Position numbers and translations under genes: made by a program
Assembly: GCF_021650935.1 (NCBI RefSeq)
Contig: NZ_CP091244.1
Coordinates: forward strand, 3,224,001-3,288,000
Length of the DNA: 64,000 nt
Origin: Thiothrix winogradskyi
GTDB taxonomy: Bacteria; Pseudomonadota; Gammaproteobacteria; Thiotrichales; Thiotrichaceae
Direction of reading: 5' to 3'
The notes under the pieces: model-generated
The model's input: the letters and a program-made list of their open reading frames with translations, nothing else
The model's database searches: none
What the model was told of the DNA's origin: nothing
Shown here: positions 8,052 through 17,110 of the stretch, one piece after another
Layout: every line of letters begins with the position of its first letter
Position numbering within the stretch: the stretch's first letter is position 1

Positions 8052-9518
8052 TTAACGATGCAGTGGTAAGTGGACACGAATTTGCAGCCCACCGAGTGCC
8101 GCATGAGCCGCACTAAGTGTGCCGCCATGTGCTTCAACGATATTACGGCAAATGCTCAAGCCTAAACCTGCCCCGCCGGTTGCTCGGTTGCGCGAACTTT
8201 CCACCCGGAACAAACGTTCAAACAAATGTGGCAATGCGTCATTCGGCACACCGGGGGAAGAATCTTCAAACAGAATATCAATCCACCCTGCTTGTAACTG
8301 GGTGCTGAGGTGTAATTGCCCCGGCTTATCGGTATAACGCAGGCTATTTTCCAACAGATTTTTGAACAATTGTTGTAAACGTTGAGGATCGCCTTGCACC
8401 AGCACCGCTTGCTGTGCCAAACCTTGCGTTTGCACTTGTAACCCCTGTTCTTGCAACACAGTGTGATGCAGGGTCAGGGTTTCACGCAACAATGCGACAA
8501 TATCAAGGGTTTCTTTGCGATAACTGAGCGCCCCACTGTCTGACATGGAAAGGTCATAGAGATCACCGACCAAGCGCTGCAAATGGCTCACCTCCTGATG
8601 CAAGGAAGCTAATGTCGTGGTATTCGGCTGATTGATACCGTCTTGCAGCGCTTCAATTTCGCCGCGCAAAATCGCCAGTGGGGTACGCAATTCGTGAGCA
8701 ATATCGGCAATCCATTGCTTGCGCGAGGCTTCATTCTGCTGCAAGCGTTCTGCCAACTCGTTGAAATCGCGGGTCAGCAAACCCAGTTCATCGCGCCCTT
8801 GCGGTGTCATCCGCAGGCTGTAATTGCCATCCGACAGTTGGCGCGTGCCGTTGCGTAAGGCTTGAATCGGTTTACCCAAATGCCGTGCCAATAAAAATGA
8901 CAATAGCCCCGCCATCGGTAAAGCCAGTAAGAACACCACCAGCCACACTGTGCGTTGCAAGCGGGCAGCAAAATCCACATCCACTTTTTCCGTCAGACTC
9001 TGGCGACGATGCATCCCTAAATAACCAATGGTTTTACCCGCTGATTTTAGCTCCAACAAATTATCCGGCACACCCAAGCGATTACTACCCTTCACCCATT
9101 CACGTTTGGCATCCAATAAGATCATACGCCCCACAAAGCGCTCCATCCGTTGCGCAATATGAGCGCGTGGCGAGGGCATTCTGCCCAATTCACGTTCACG
9201 CAAGGGAGGGGGTGGGAAAGGCGGTTCTGGGTCAAACTTGTCGCCATTAGCCGGGAAAAAGCTACTGCGTACTGCTGACATGAGAATGGATGTCCATAGC
9301 TGGGGATTCTGTTCAAGCTCCTCCCAACTGCCACGGCTTTCATAGACTTCGACCAAGCGGCTTTCCAGTTGCGTTAGCGAGCGACTTTCTTGCTCATTGA
9401 GATAATCCAGAAAACTGCGGTTGAGCCGATATTGCAGTATCGCCCCCAGCCCGCCAGCAATCAGCAGGCAGGCGAGGAAGATAGCCATAAACAATTTGGT
9501 ACGAATACTTAACATCAT
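8052..9518 (-). CDS. baeS: Sensor histidine kinase, BaeS-like
   Basis: 488 aa. Architecture: TM1 (about 10-30), a periplasmic sensor of about 150 residues containing a Pro-rich patch (EPPFPPPPL), TM2 (about 190-212), HAMP, HisKA with His275 in DIAHELRTPLAILRGE, then HATPase_c with N, D and G boxes (LLENSLRYTD, FEDSSPGVP, GGAGLGLSICRNIV). The HisKA sequence and paired regulator point to BaeS, which senses envelope damage and efflux-related stress. The periplasmic domain differs in detail, so the ligand cannot be stated. It is the first gene of the kinase-regulator unit and is transcribed towards the Spy-like gene. Confidence 0.9.
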   Translation of the reverse strand: MMLSIRTKLFMAIFLACLLIAGGLGAILQYRLNRSFLDYLNEQESRSLTQLESRLVEVYESRGSWEELEQNPQLWTSILMSAVRSSFFPANGDKFDPEPPFPPPPLRERELGRMPSPRAHIAQRMERFVGRMILLDAKREWVKGSNRLGVPDNLLELKSAGKTIGYLGMHRRQSLTEKVDVDFAARLQRTVWLVVFLLALPMAGLLSFLLARHLGKPIQALRNGTRQLSDGNYSLRMTPQGRDELGLLTRDFNELAERLQQNEASRKQWIADIAHELRTPLAILRGEIEALQDGINQPNTTTLASLHQEVSHLQRLVGDLYDLSMSDSGALSYRKETLDIVALLRETLTLHHTVLQEQGLQVQTQGLAQQAVLVQGDPQRLQQLFKNLLENSLRYTDKPGQLHLSTQLQAGWIDILFEDSSPGVPNDALPHLFERLFRVESSRNRATGGAGLGLSICRNIVEAHGGTLSAAHAALGGLQIRVHLPLHR

Positions 9519-9598
9519 GATGCCAATAGAGACAACCGCAACGCCACAATAGTTGCAAGTTTAGCACCATACGTGCCAGTGCTTGTATCGGCACTGGT

Positions 9599-10342
9599 TC
9601 ATTGGTATTTAATTTCCAGCCAGATATGACCTTTGCTACCAGACTTTTTGACCTGAACGATTTCAATTTCACGACCGGGAGCCAGATTGCCGAGGGATTT
9701 ACTCAATTTACCACCACCTTCGCTGCGCTTGCCGGGAGGATTCTCACGCACGGTTGCGCCCCACGTTAAGGCATACTTGGCACCACTGACGGGCAATTCT
9801 GCTCCAATTTTCAAGCCCTGCTCAGACCACTTGCCATTGGTAAATTGCCCGGCATAAATCCAGCCAGTAGCTACCGTTGTGCTGCTGCTGTCAGGCTCAG
9901 TTGGTGTGGTTGACGCTTCAATTATTTTTTCTGATGCTTCAGCCGGAGTAGCAGGGGTCGCCGGAGCCTTCTCAGGTATTTCCGGCTGCGGCACGGTAAG
10001 CGCCGCCAAGGCTGGAACCGTCACGGCAGTTGTCTCTGGTTCGGCTTGATCAGCAACGGCTGCCACACTTGGGCTACTCGCGGGAGCAACGGGTGTGGTT
10101 GCCTGTTCTGATACCGCTGGACTTGCTGCTGGCTCTGGAAGCTTGGCTACGCTTGGTGCTTCAGCTATTTTAGTAGAGGTATCACTGGTGCTGCTTGCCA
10201 CAATACTTTGCGAAAACAGAAAAGCCATGCCCGCCATCAGCAATGTTGTGCCGATCACCAAGCCGATCAATTCACGTTTCATTTGTTCACGGCGACCACC
10301 TTTTACGGTGTATCTTGCTGTTGCCATCTGGAGCCCATCCAT
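9599..10342 (-). CDS. Single-pass membrane protein with C-terminal SH3-like domain
   Basis: Up to 247 aa. The start is uncertain: ATGs at 10342, 10327 and 10282 are all in frame and none has a strong ribosome site. After a basic segment (KGGRREQMKREL) comes one membrane helix (IGLVIGTTLLMAGMAFLFS). A roughly 110-residue Ala/Pro/Thr/Glu-rich linker follows, then a C-terminal domain starting TGWIYAGQFTNGKWSEQGL. That domain carries WGATVRENPPGKRSEGG and ends in GHIWLEIKYQ, typical of bacterial SH3-like folds that often bind cell wall. The layout suggests a periplasmic domain held to the inner membrane. No partner is evident; it is a single gene downstream of alr in orientation. Confidence 0.75.
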   Translation of the reverse strand: MDGLQMATARYTVKGGRREQMKRELIGLVIGTTLLMAGMAFLFSQSIVASSTSDTSTKIAEAPSVAKLPEPAASPAVSEQATTPVAPASSPSVAAVADQAEPETTAVTVPALAALTVPQPEIPEKAPATPATPAEASEKIIEASTTPTEPDSSSTTVATGWIYAGQFTNGKWSEQGLKIGAELPVSGAKYALTWGATVRENPPGKRSEGGGKLSKSLGNLAPGREIEIVQVKKSGSKGHIWLEIKYQ

Positions 10343-10418
10343 GATTTGATTAATGTGTTCAAAAAATAGGATAGCAAATTCTTATTTAATTATCAGCAAT
10401 AAAAAAAGATTTATTTCA

Positions 10419-11492
10419 TCAAAGATATTCATGCCTACAAAGATTACCTGCATTGCACAGGATTTCGTAACTAATCGTCCCTGCGGCTTGGGCAACTCTA
10501 TCAACGGAAAGGTGCTTGCCCCATAGTTCAACCTGATCTCCAACCCGTGCTTCAATGGCGGTGAGGTCGATCACGATCATATCCATCGACACACGCCCTA
10601 GCAGGCGCGTTTGCTTGCCGTTTATCCAAACCGGTGTTCCCGTTGGTGCATGGCGTGGATAACCGTCGGCATAACCAATCGCCACTACACCAGTGCGGGT
10701 ATCCTCCGGGCATATCCAGCTTGCCCCATAACCAATACTTTCGCCTTTCGGAATGGTATGGATAGAAATCAGCGGTGCCACCAAGCTCATCACCGGCTGC
10801 AAACCGTCACGTTTAGCATCGCCATTCACAAACGGAGACGAGCCATACAGCATAATGCCGGGGCGTACCCAGTTCACATGGGTTTGCGGCCAACCCAAAA
10901 TACTGGCGGAATTACCGATGCTACGCGGTGCTTGCAACCCAGCGGTGTATTTGGCAAAGCGTTCCAGTTGCTGCGGGGTTTTGTCACTATCTAACTCATC
11001 GGCGCACGCCATGTGCGTCATCAACCACGGATTGGGCTTGACGTTTGGGTGTTTAACCAAGCGTGCAAATAAATGCTGCGCTTGCTCGACCGGAAACCCC
11101 AGACGGTGCATTCCGGTATCCAGTTTCAACGCAACATCCACTTTCACCGCAGCAGGCGCACTATCGAGCAATTCGAGTTGGGAAAGGTCATGCAACACGA
11201 CGCGGAAACGGTGTTCGGCAGCAACTTTCATACCTTGAAGATTATTAAAACCCTGCAATACCAAAATGGGGTGGATAAAACGTGCCTGACGCAATTCTGT
11301 CGCTTCCGGCAGGCATGAGACCGCGAAACCGTTCGCATTGCTAAGGGCTTCAGCCGCTTTGAGCATATTATGCCCGTAAGCATTGGCTTTGATTACAGCC
11401 ATTGCCAAACTATTAGGCGCAGCTTCGCGGCAGCGTGCAAGGTTATGCCGCAGGGCAGCAGTATCAATAATGGCGCGTGCAGATCGTTTCAT
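10419..11492 (-). CDS. alr: Alanine racemase
   Basis: 357 aa, the normal length. It interconverts L- and D-alanine with PLP in the cytosol and so supplies D-Ala for peptidoglycan. Visible motifs: PLP lysine Lys35 in AVIKANAYGH; the substrate-binding GMHRLGF; and the second catalytic base Tyr in SIGYGASW, followed by the C-terminal beta domain with GRVSMDMIVIDL. The gene lies 26 bp after dnaB on the same strand. A dnaB-alr order is common in gammaproteobacteria, supporting co-transcription. The C-terminus (CNAGNLCRHEYL) replaces the usual VPRVY-type ending, but nothing essential is missing. Confidence 0.95.
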   Translation of the reverse strand: MKRSARAIIDTAALRHNLARCREAAPNSLAMAVIKANAYGHNMLKAAEALSNANGFAVSCLPEATELRQARFIHPILVLQGFNNLQGMKVAAEHRFRVVLHDLSQLELLDSAPAAVKVDVALKLDTGMHRLGFPVEQAQHLFARLVKHPNVKPNPWLMTHMACADELDSDKTPQQLERFAKYTAGLQAPRSIGNSASILGWPQTHVNWVRPGIMLYGSSPFVNGDAKRDGLQPVMSLVAPLISIHTIPKGESIGYGASWICPEDTRTGVVAIGYADGYPRHAPTGTPVWINGKQTRLLGRVSMDMIVIDLTAIEARVGDQVELWGKHLSVDRVAQAAGTISYEILCNAGNLCRHEYL

Positions 11493-11518
11493 GCGGGCAG
11501 TGTAGCGGTTTGTGCCAA

Positions 11519-14392
11519 TTATTCAAATCCTGGGGTATAAATGTCAGGGGTAAAATTCTCAAAACGGGTGTATTTACCGAGGAACGTTAACCGCAAACTG
11601 CCAATCGGCCCGTTACGCTGCTTGGCAATGATGATTTCTGCCGTGCCTTTGTCGGGGGATTCGGGGTTGTAGACTTCATCACGGTAGATGAAGATGATTA
11701 AATCTGCATCTTGTTCAATCGCGCCCGATTCACGTAAATCCGACATTACCGGGCGTTTATTGGGGCGTTGCTCCAAACTGCGATTGAGCTGTGACAATGC
11801 GATCACGGGAACGGCGAGTTCCTTTGCCAGCGACTTCAAACCGCGTGAGATTTCGGAAATTTCTGCCGTGCGGTTGTCGGTGCTCGTGCCGGTTTGCATC
11901 AGTTGCAGGTAGTCCAACACAATCAAGCCGAGTTGCCCGTGTTCACGCATCAGACGACGGGCGCGGGCGCGAACTTCGGTCGGGGAAAGTGCGGGACTAT
12001 CATCGATGAACATGGGTACATCGGCAAAAATTTTCACCGCCGTGGCAATGCGCGGCCAATCTTCATCGGTGAGTTTTCCCGTCCGAATGCGGTGCTGGTC
12101 AACCCGCCCCATCGAAGACAGCAGACGCAGGGTAAGCTGTTCGGCGGGCATTTCCATGCTGAATACGGCAGTCGGGAGTTTTTTATGCGCAGCGGCGTAT
12201 TCGGCAATGTTCATCGAAAAGGTGGTGTTATGTACCAGCACATCATCCGCAACAAAATTGTGCGTATTCGGTACGCTCAAATCATAAACTTGCTGTTCAC
12301 CCAAATAATCAATGGATTCAATTTCATCCCAATAAAGATCACTGTGCGCAAGCGCAGCAAGTCTATCAGATGATAACGCGACTGCCATTTCTGCCAATAA
12401 CTCACGACTTATGCCGCGCTTATCCACATGGAAGTTATGTCCGGGTTTACGCCCCATGCGTTGAGCTAATTCAGCCCAAGTCAGCTCTCCTTTGCAGTCT
12501 GCAACAATTGCCCATGTTTCACTTGGTAACGTATCTAAGATGACTTTGGGTGTTTTTTCTTGGCTGACCGTCAAGGCTTTTTGCACGGCTTCTTCTTTAC
12601 CGTACACGCCAATTTCTTCTAAAAATTGGCGAACGTGTTGCTGATGTGTAATACGCAATTCATAAGCGGCACGATACTCGCCCTGATACCGTATTTGCCG
12701 ATGGCGTAATTTCGCAAGAATGCCAAAACGTACCAATAAATGCTGCATATCCCGCGCTAATGCATAGCTAACCGTGCTATACGAAATACCCGCTTGGACA
12801 CCGTTTTGGACGTAGACACTGCCATCACACGCAAACGCTCGATTCAGGAAAACCGCCATCAATGCACGTGGCAATTCATATACAGGCGCAGGTATACGCT
12901 TTTCATGAGCATTTTTGCCCATCAAACCCAATGTTTGTAACCATTCCGTCACTGGATTTGGCGCAGAACGTGTCGTTGCAGCACTGCCATGAGGCATTAA
13001 CGCTGAGGGTTCCACCTGAAGCTCCCGACACAAAATACTGAACATATCCCCAGCAGGAACCGCTTTACCTACTGACCAATAATGTACCGTTGCCACGGCA
13101 ACGCCTAGTTGTCGCGCCAATGCATTCAAACTTAGGGAAAGTTCTTGCAAGCGGTATTTGAAACGAGCAGCAAAATCTTGCCTCGCTTCGTGCTGAAATA
13201 CGGTATCAGTTGCCACACGAATACTAGGGGTGCGTTGCCCCTTGCTGTCTTCCAAGCGCCATTGCACGCCCGGAAAATCGTCGAGGGCTGCAATAAAATC
13301 TTGGCGTATCCGAGGGTTAATATTGGTAAATTGCGGGCAACTTTGTGTCAAGCCACCATCAGTTAAAAAATAAGCGATGAGTTTGGTGCGCTGTTCTGAC
13401 AGCGTGCCTTTACCAAAAAACGGCAAAATACGTGGCACGGCAATACGTTTGCCGATCTTAATGTCCGCTAATGGCTTCCAACCTTCAATCGTAAGGAAAG
13501 GATGCGTCAACGTGGTGGTGATTTCACGCCCAAGCGCAGTGCGTACCCGGAACACCGGCTTGATGCCATCATCAACGTATTGCGACGGTTGCGCGACTTG
13601 CAAACGTAGTTGTGCGTTTAGCGTAGCCAGCGAGCCTTGTTGTCGGGCAACCAAATCATCAATAACCTCTAAGCGACCCGTGATCGGATTCAGTACGCGG
13701 CTGCCAGTAACAATGCATTTCCCCATGGACGGCCTGCCCGCCACGATGATCAAGTCCCCCTTCTGCAAACCTGAAGTCATTTCATCCAATTGGCTATAGC
13801 CGGTGGAAACGCCGGTAATATTGGTGTCGAGTTTGCTTAATTCCTCGATATGCGCCAAGGTAACTTTGAGCAAATTTTTCAGCGGCTTGAACACTTGCCC
13901 TTGTTTTGTGCCTTGCTCTGCGATTTTGAAAACTTTTTGTTCAGCTTCATCCAGCAATTCTTTACTGGGGCGACCTTGGGCAGTGAAGGCGGAATCGGCA
14001 ATGCCTGTCCCCACGCTGATTAGTTGGCGCAGCACCGATTTTTCGCGCACGATGTCAGCATAGGCACGAATATTAGCGGCGCTGGGAGTGTCTTTCGCCA
14101 TTGTTGCCAAGTACGCAAAGCCACCGGCATTCTCCAGTTCATTGCGCTGCTTGAGCCATTCCGACACCGTGACCAAATCCAGCGGTTTACTGTCTTCCAC
14201 CAAATCGGCGATCGCGCGGAAAATGAGGCGGTGATCTTGCCGGTAAAAGTCACCTTCGGTTATTTTATCCGCAATGGTATCCCACGCGGTACTATCGTTA
14301 GCCAACCCGCTCAGCAACAAGCCGCCCAGAACAGATTGTTCGGCTTCGATGGAATGCGGGGGAATTTTGAGTGATTCGTATGAGTCTGCCAT
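11519..14392 (-). CDS. dnaB: Replicative DNA helicase DnaB with an in-frame intein
   Basis: 957 aa before splicing; 460 aa after removal of the 497-residue intein, the usual DnaB size. The helicase unwinds DNA at the replication fork as a hexamer. The N-extein (1-225) holds the primase-interaction domain and ends in the Walker A segment AGRPSMGK. The C-extein resumes with TTFSMNIAEYAAA and contains Walker B (LIVLDYLQLM), the SQLNRSLEQRP sensor and DLRESGAIEQDAD. The insertion therefore splits the P-loop right after its lysine, so the unspliced protein cannot bind ATP normally. It sits between the rpsF-rpsR-rplI block and alr, all on the minus strand. Confidence 0.97.
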   Translation of the reverse strand: MADSYESLKIPPHSIEAEQSVLGGLLLSGLANDSTAWDTIADKITEGDFYRQDHRLIFRAIADLVEDSKPLDLVTVSEWLKQRNELENAGGFAYLATMAKDTPSAANIRAYADIVREKSVLRQLISVGTGIADSAFTAQGRPSKELLDEAEQKVFKIAEQGTKQGQVFKPLKNLLKVTLAHIEELSKLDTNITGVSTGYSQLDEMTSGLQKGDLIIVAGRPSMGKCIVTGSRVLNPITGRLEVIDDLVARQQGSLATLNAQLRLQVAQPSQYVDDGIKPVFRVRTALGREITTTLTHPFLTIEGWKPLADIKIGKRIAVPRILPFFGKGTLSEQRTKLIAYFLTDGGLTQSCPQFTNINPRIRQDFIAALDDFPGVQWRLEDSKGQRTPSIRVATDTVFQHEARQDFAARFKYRLQELSLSLNALARQLGVAVATVHYWSVGKAVPAGDMFSILCRELQVEPSALMPHGSAATTRSAPNPVTEWLQTLGLMGKNAHEKRIPAPVYELPRALMAVFLNRAFACDGSVYVQNGVQAGISYSTVSYALARDMQHLLVRFGILAKLRHRQIRYQGEYRAAYELRITHQQHVRQFLEEIGVYGKEEAVQKALTVSQEKTPKVILDTLPSETWAIVADCKGELTWAELAQRMGRKPGHNFHVDKRGISRELLAEMAVALSSDRLAALAHSDLYWDEIESIDYLGEQQVYDLSVPNTHNFVADDVLVHNTTFSMNIAEYAAAHKKLPTAVFSMEMPAEQLTLRLLSSMGRVDQHRIRTGKLTDEDWPRIATAVKIFADVPMFIDDSPALSPTEVRARARRLMREHGQLGLIVLDYLQLMQTGTSTDNRTAEISEISRGLKSLAKELAVPVIALSQLNRSLEQRPNKRPVMSDLRESGAIEQDADLIIFIYRDEVYNPESPDKGTAEIIIAKQRNGPIGSLRLTFLGKYTRFENFTPDIYTPGFE
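12227..13717 (-). other. DnaB intein with LAGLIDADG homing endonuclease and HTH segment
   Basis: Residues 226-722 of the precursor. The splicing residues are visible: N-terminal Cys226 (CIVTGSRV), block B TLTHPFLT, the C-terminal block VYDLSVPNTHNFVADDVLVHN split here as VYDLSV and NFVADDVLVHN, and a Thr as the +1 extein residue. The endonuclease has two dodecapeptide-like motifs, LIAYFLTDGGL and VFLNRAFACDGSVY. A helix-turn-helix-like segment (SLNALARQLGVAVATVHYW) lies between them and probably helps DNA recognition. All frames are open, so intein and endonuclease look intact and possibly mobile. Confidence 0.93.
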
Positions 14393-14460
14393 GTGCTAAG
14401 TTTAACGAAAATCAGCGGCAAGCGTTAGGGATAGAACGGTGGGAAAGCTGTGGATAAATG

Positions 14461-14500
14461 AAAATGCCCCATAGAACTTTTCAGCACTACAGGGCATTTT
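14461..14500 (-). terminator. Terminator downstream of rplI
   Basis: AAAATGCCC (14461-14469) pairs with GGGCATTTT (14492-14500), and an inner TAG/CTA pair shortens the loop. On the minus strand the stem ends in TTTT, 25 bp past the rplI stop. Confidence 0.7.
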
Positions 14501-14525
14501 ACACAAGGCATTGTTAAATCAGAAA

Positions 14526-14972
14526 TTATTCTGCTTCAACCACAACCTTGATGGTAGTGTCGACTTCAGCGTGCAGATGTACGCCGATTTCAAACTCACC
14601 CAAGTGACGCAGTGCGCCATCCGGCATACGGATTTCGCGGCGTTCAATCTGAATACCAGCGGCTTGAATCGCTTCGGCAATTTCGATATTGGAAACTGAC
14701 CCAAACAACTTGCCTTCGTTACCGGCTTTGCCTTTGATAGTCAACACCAACTCAGACAGTTGGTCACGACGCGCTTGTGCGGCTGCCAGAATCGCTTCGG
14801 CTTCGGCTTCCAGTTCTACACGACGGGCTTCAAACGCTTCCAGATTGGCTTTAGTCGCCATCTTGGCTTTGCTTTGTGGAATCAGGAAGTTGCGGGCATA
14901 ACCAGGGCGTACTGATACGACATCGCCTAGCGTGCCGAGGTTTTCCACTTTTTTCAAAAGAATGACTTGCAT
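14526..14972 (-). CDS. rplI: 50S ribosomal protein L9
   Basis: 148 aa from the ATG at 14972 with AAGGTGAG upstream; an upstream GTG would include that site. L9 binds 23S rRNA near the L1 stalk and helps frame maintenance. The N-terminal domain has the family signature VRPGYARNFLIP, followed by the long connecting helix (about 40-75) and a C-terminal domain with GKLFGSVSNIEIAEAI. It is the last gene of the rpsF-rpsR-rplI operon, 12 bp after rpsR, and is followed by a terminator hairpin. Confidence 0.98.
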   Translation of the reverse strand: MQVILLKKVENLGTLGDVVSVRPGYARNFLIPQSKAKMATKANLEAFEARRVELEAEAEAILAAAQARRDQLSELVLTIKGKAGNEGKLFGSVSNIEIAEAIQAAGIQIERREIRMPDGALRHLGEFEIGVHLHAEVDTTIKVVVEAE

Positions 14973-14984
14973 CGTACTCACCTT

Positions 14985-15212
14985 TTACTTGTGCTGATCA
15001 GTGTATGGCAGCAACGCGAGGAAACGCGCACGCTTAATAGCGGTTGCCAGTTGACGCTGATAAATCGCTTTGGTACCTGTAATGCGGCTAGGTACGATTT
15101 TACCGGTTTCGGTAATAAAGCTTTTCAGGATGTCGAGATCTTTGTAATCAATCTCGGTAATGCCTTCAGCCGTGAAACGGCAGTATTTTTTGCGGCGGAA
15201 TTGACGTGACAT
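14985..15212 (-). CDS. rpsR: 30S ribosomal protein S18
   Basis: 75 aa, full length. S18 pairs with S6 on the 30S platform. The family signature is present: DYKDLDILKSFITETGKI and the basic SRITGTKAIYQRQLATAIKRAR, ending RFLALLPYTDQHK. The gene lies 24 bp after rpsF and 12 bp before rplI in the standard order. Only the promoter upstream of rpsF is evident, so all three are probably one transcript. Confidence 0.98.
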   Translation of the reverse strand: MSRQFRRKKYCRFTAEGITEIDYKDLDILKSFITETGKIVPSRITGTKAIYQRQLATAIKRARFLALLPYTDQHK

Positions 15213-15236
15213 AAATTAGCTCCAGATCAACCGTAA

Positions 15237-15623
15237 TTATTCGTCGTCAGATGAATCATCATCAGACAGTACTTCTTCACGCATACGTCTAGCAGGCTTG
15301 CCTTCCGCGTCTTTTCTCAACGGGGATGGCTCAGTGACAGCCTTGTCCATGCGCATAGTGACGTTACGGATAACCGCGTCGTTGAAACGGAAAATGCTTT
15401 CCAGTTCAGCCAGTGTTTCCGCGCCGCATTCGATATTCATCAGCACGTAGTGTGCTTTATGCAGCTTATTGATAGGGTAAGCCAATTGGCGACGACCCCA
15501 GTCTTCCAGACGGTGAATAGCACCACCGCTTTCCTGCACCATGCTACGGTAGCGCTCTACCATTGCCGGTACTTGTTCGCTCTGATCCGGGTGGACCAGA
15601 AAGACAATTTCATAATGTCTCAT
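15237..15623 (-). CDS. rpsF: 30S ribosomal protein S6
   Basis: 128 aa from the ATG at 15623 with AAGGA 8 nt upstream; the frame is open further upstream without a good ribosome site. The protein starts MRHYEIVFLVHPDQSEQ and has the family features IHRLEDWGRRQLAYPI and HYVLMNIE. The C-terminal tail is acidic and Ser-rich (DDDSSDDE), which in some bacteria ends in Glu residues added by RimK; no Glu-only tail is visible here. It is the first gene of the S6-S18-L9 operon and is preceded by a strong sigma-70 promoter. Confidence 0.97.
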   Translation of the reverse strand: MRHYEIVFLVHPDQSEQVPAMVERYRSMVQESGGAIHRLEDWGRRQLAYPINKLHKAHYVLMNIECGAETLAELESIFRFNDAVIRNVTMRMDKAVTEPSPLRKDAEGKPARRMREEVLSDDDSSDDE

Positions 15624-15704
15624 GACAGTTTCCTTTCGGGTTAAACAGCCTCCCATTAATGGTGAGGCAAGGATCTTGGGCAGATGCCCATAGAAAAGCG
15701 CGGA

Positions 15705-15733
15705 ATTATGGGTGACTCAGGCAGGTTTGTCAA
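15705..15733 (-). promoter_or_regulatory. Sigma-70 promoter of rpsF-rpsR-rplI
   Basis: On the minus strand, TTGACA (15733-15728) and CATAAT (15710-15705) are separated by exactly 17 bp. The predicted start is near 15698, giving a leader of about 75 nt. S6:S18 autoregulatory leaders are known in this operon type, but I could not fold this one with confidence. Confidence 0.8.
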
Positions 15734-15885
15734 TTCGGATTGTACTGAATTACACTGAATTTCCCCGCTAATACCAGGTAAGGCGACGCCTCGGTCACTA
15801 ATGTCCTACACTATCCATAAAGGTTGATCAGAACACCAATACCTAGCAAGCGAGGGCTAATGGACATTAAGACAGGAACAGCCGC

Positions 15886-16737
15886 GTGAAACACCGTTTA
15901 CTGGCACAGTATCCGTTGGCATTACCGGGCTATCAGTATCTCAGCATACTGCACGAAAGTGACAATGCCATCATTTTGCTGGCTAATAATCCCAGCGGCT
16001 CGCCTGTGGTGATCAAACGCTTCAAATTTGATGCCAGCCACTTACCACAAGATTTAATCAACGAATTCATCTTGGAGAGCAAAGCCTTAGGCTTATTCGC
16101 CCACCGAGGGTTAGTGCAACCGCTGGATGCAGGAATAGCGTCTGGCGCATTGTACATGATTATGGAATATGTACAGGGTGTGACGTTGCGACGGCACTTG
16201 GCGACCATAGGCACTCCCCCCTTAGCACAAGCCCTGCAATGGTTCGAGGAAATCACGCTTGCCTTGGGGGTGATTCATGGCATTGGCTTGCTGCATCAAG
16301 ATCTGAAAACATCCAACATCATCGTGCGCCACGATCAATCGTTAGCGTTGCTGGATTTTGGCTTGGAAATCCGTTTACTGATAGCCAGTGGATTCCTGCG
16401 TGAAGATGAAATCTATTGCACCCCCTATTACATTAGCCCCGAACGCATTATCGGCGACCCACCGGATGAACGTACCGATTTGTATGCCCTAGGGGTAATA
16501 CTGTATGAGTTACTGGTTGGTCATAAACCCTATGAGTCCAATACACTGAGTGAACTCTTGAAAAAACATGCAGTTGCCCCCATACCACGTCTGCCTGACA
16601 ACCTATCGGTTTATCAACCCTTGATAAAGGGTTTATTGGCAAAGTTCCCTGAAAACAGGCTACAGTCAGCCAATCTGGTGGTACGATTATTGCAGGAAAT
16701 ATCTCAAAGGGTTAACGCAGGGAGTTCCATCTCATGA
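15886..16737 (+). CDS. Serine/threonine protein kinase (Hanks type) with HQD catalytic loop
   Basis: 283 aa from a GTG at 15886 with AGGA upstream. It is essentially just a kinase domain. The ATP lysine is Lys44 (VVIKRFKF); the catalytic loop is LHQDLKTSN (Asp139, Lys141, Asn144), with Gln replacing the usual Arg of HRD; the metal motif is DFG (157-159). YYISPERI is an APE-like P+1 segment and RTDLYALGVILYELL is subdomain IX. Losing the HRD arginine usually means activity does not need activation-loop phosphorylation. No membrane segment is present, but the next gene (overlapping by ATGA) is a small membrane protein that may localise it. Exosortase genes follow 65 bp after that. A joint role is inference. 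Confidence 0.9.
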   Translation: MKHRLLAQYPLALPGYQYLSILHESDNAIILLANNPSGSPVVIKRFKFDASHLPQDLINEFILESKALGLFAHRGLVQPLDAGIASGALYMIMEYVQGVTLRRHLATIGTPPLAQALQWFEEITLALGVIHGIGLLHQDLKTSNIIVRHDQSLALLDFGLEIRLLIASGFLREDEIYCTPYYISPERIIGDPPDERTDLYALGVILYELLVGHKPYESNTLSELLKKHAVAPIPRLPDNLSVYQPLIKGLLAKFPENRLQSANLVVRLLQEISQRVNAGSSIS

Positions 16738-17045
16738 AAAAATCAGCCAAATGTATTAGTTCAAAAGCCGTAGAATGCCAACCATCCGTCGTGTTTTATT
16801 TCATGCGCATCGCCAGATGGGTGGCTTTATTGTTACTGACAGGTATCGGTGGCATGAGTGCTGCACTCCAGTTTCAACGCCATCAAGACATTAGCTGGCT
16901 GTTTGTTTCAGTCTGCATTCTCTGTGGCATCATTTTATTCTGGATTGGGCATTCCATTATGAAAAGTGAATGTGCCACCCGCCGCCGTTGCGGTACGTGT
17001 AACAAAACAACTGGCATCGGCAACATCACGATACGGCAGATTTAA
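16734..17045 (+). CDS. Small two-helix membrane protein, unknown function
   Basis: 103 aa; its ATG overlaps the kinase stop (ATGA), so translation is probably coupled. After a basic N-terminus there are two membrane helices (VALLLLTGIGGMSAAL and LFVSVCILCGIILFWIG) joined by a short loop, then a basic C-terminal tail with cysteines (MKSECATRRRCGTCNKTTG) whose CxxC could bind a metal. I do not recognise the family. Position between a kinase and exosortase H suggests a membrane adaptor for one of them. Confidence 0.7.
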   Translation: MKKSAKCISSKAVECQPSVVFYFMRIARWVALLLLTGIGGMSAALQFQRHQDISWLFVSVCILCGIILFWIGHSIMKSECATRRRCGTCNKTTGIGNITIRQI

Positions 17046-17110
17046 ACACTACCCATCAGTCGAGTAATCAGTTAAAATGATGTGGTTATAAAAATAAAAG
17101 AAAGTGGGCT

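Noticed and set aside
15624..15698. S6:S18 autoregulatory leader RNA
   Set aside because: A leader of suitable length exists and such motifs are known, but I could not identify the conserved bulged stem by eye, so it is not listed as a feature.
15799..15869. 8-bp inverted repeat TAATGTCC/GGACATTA before the kinase gene
   Set aside because: The arms are 55 bp apart and short, so chance is likely; no operator or terminator context.
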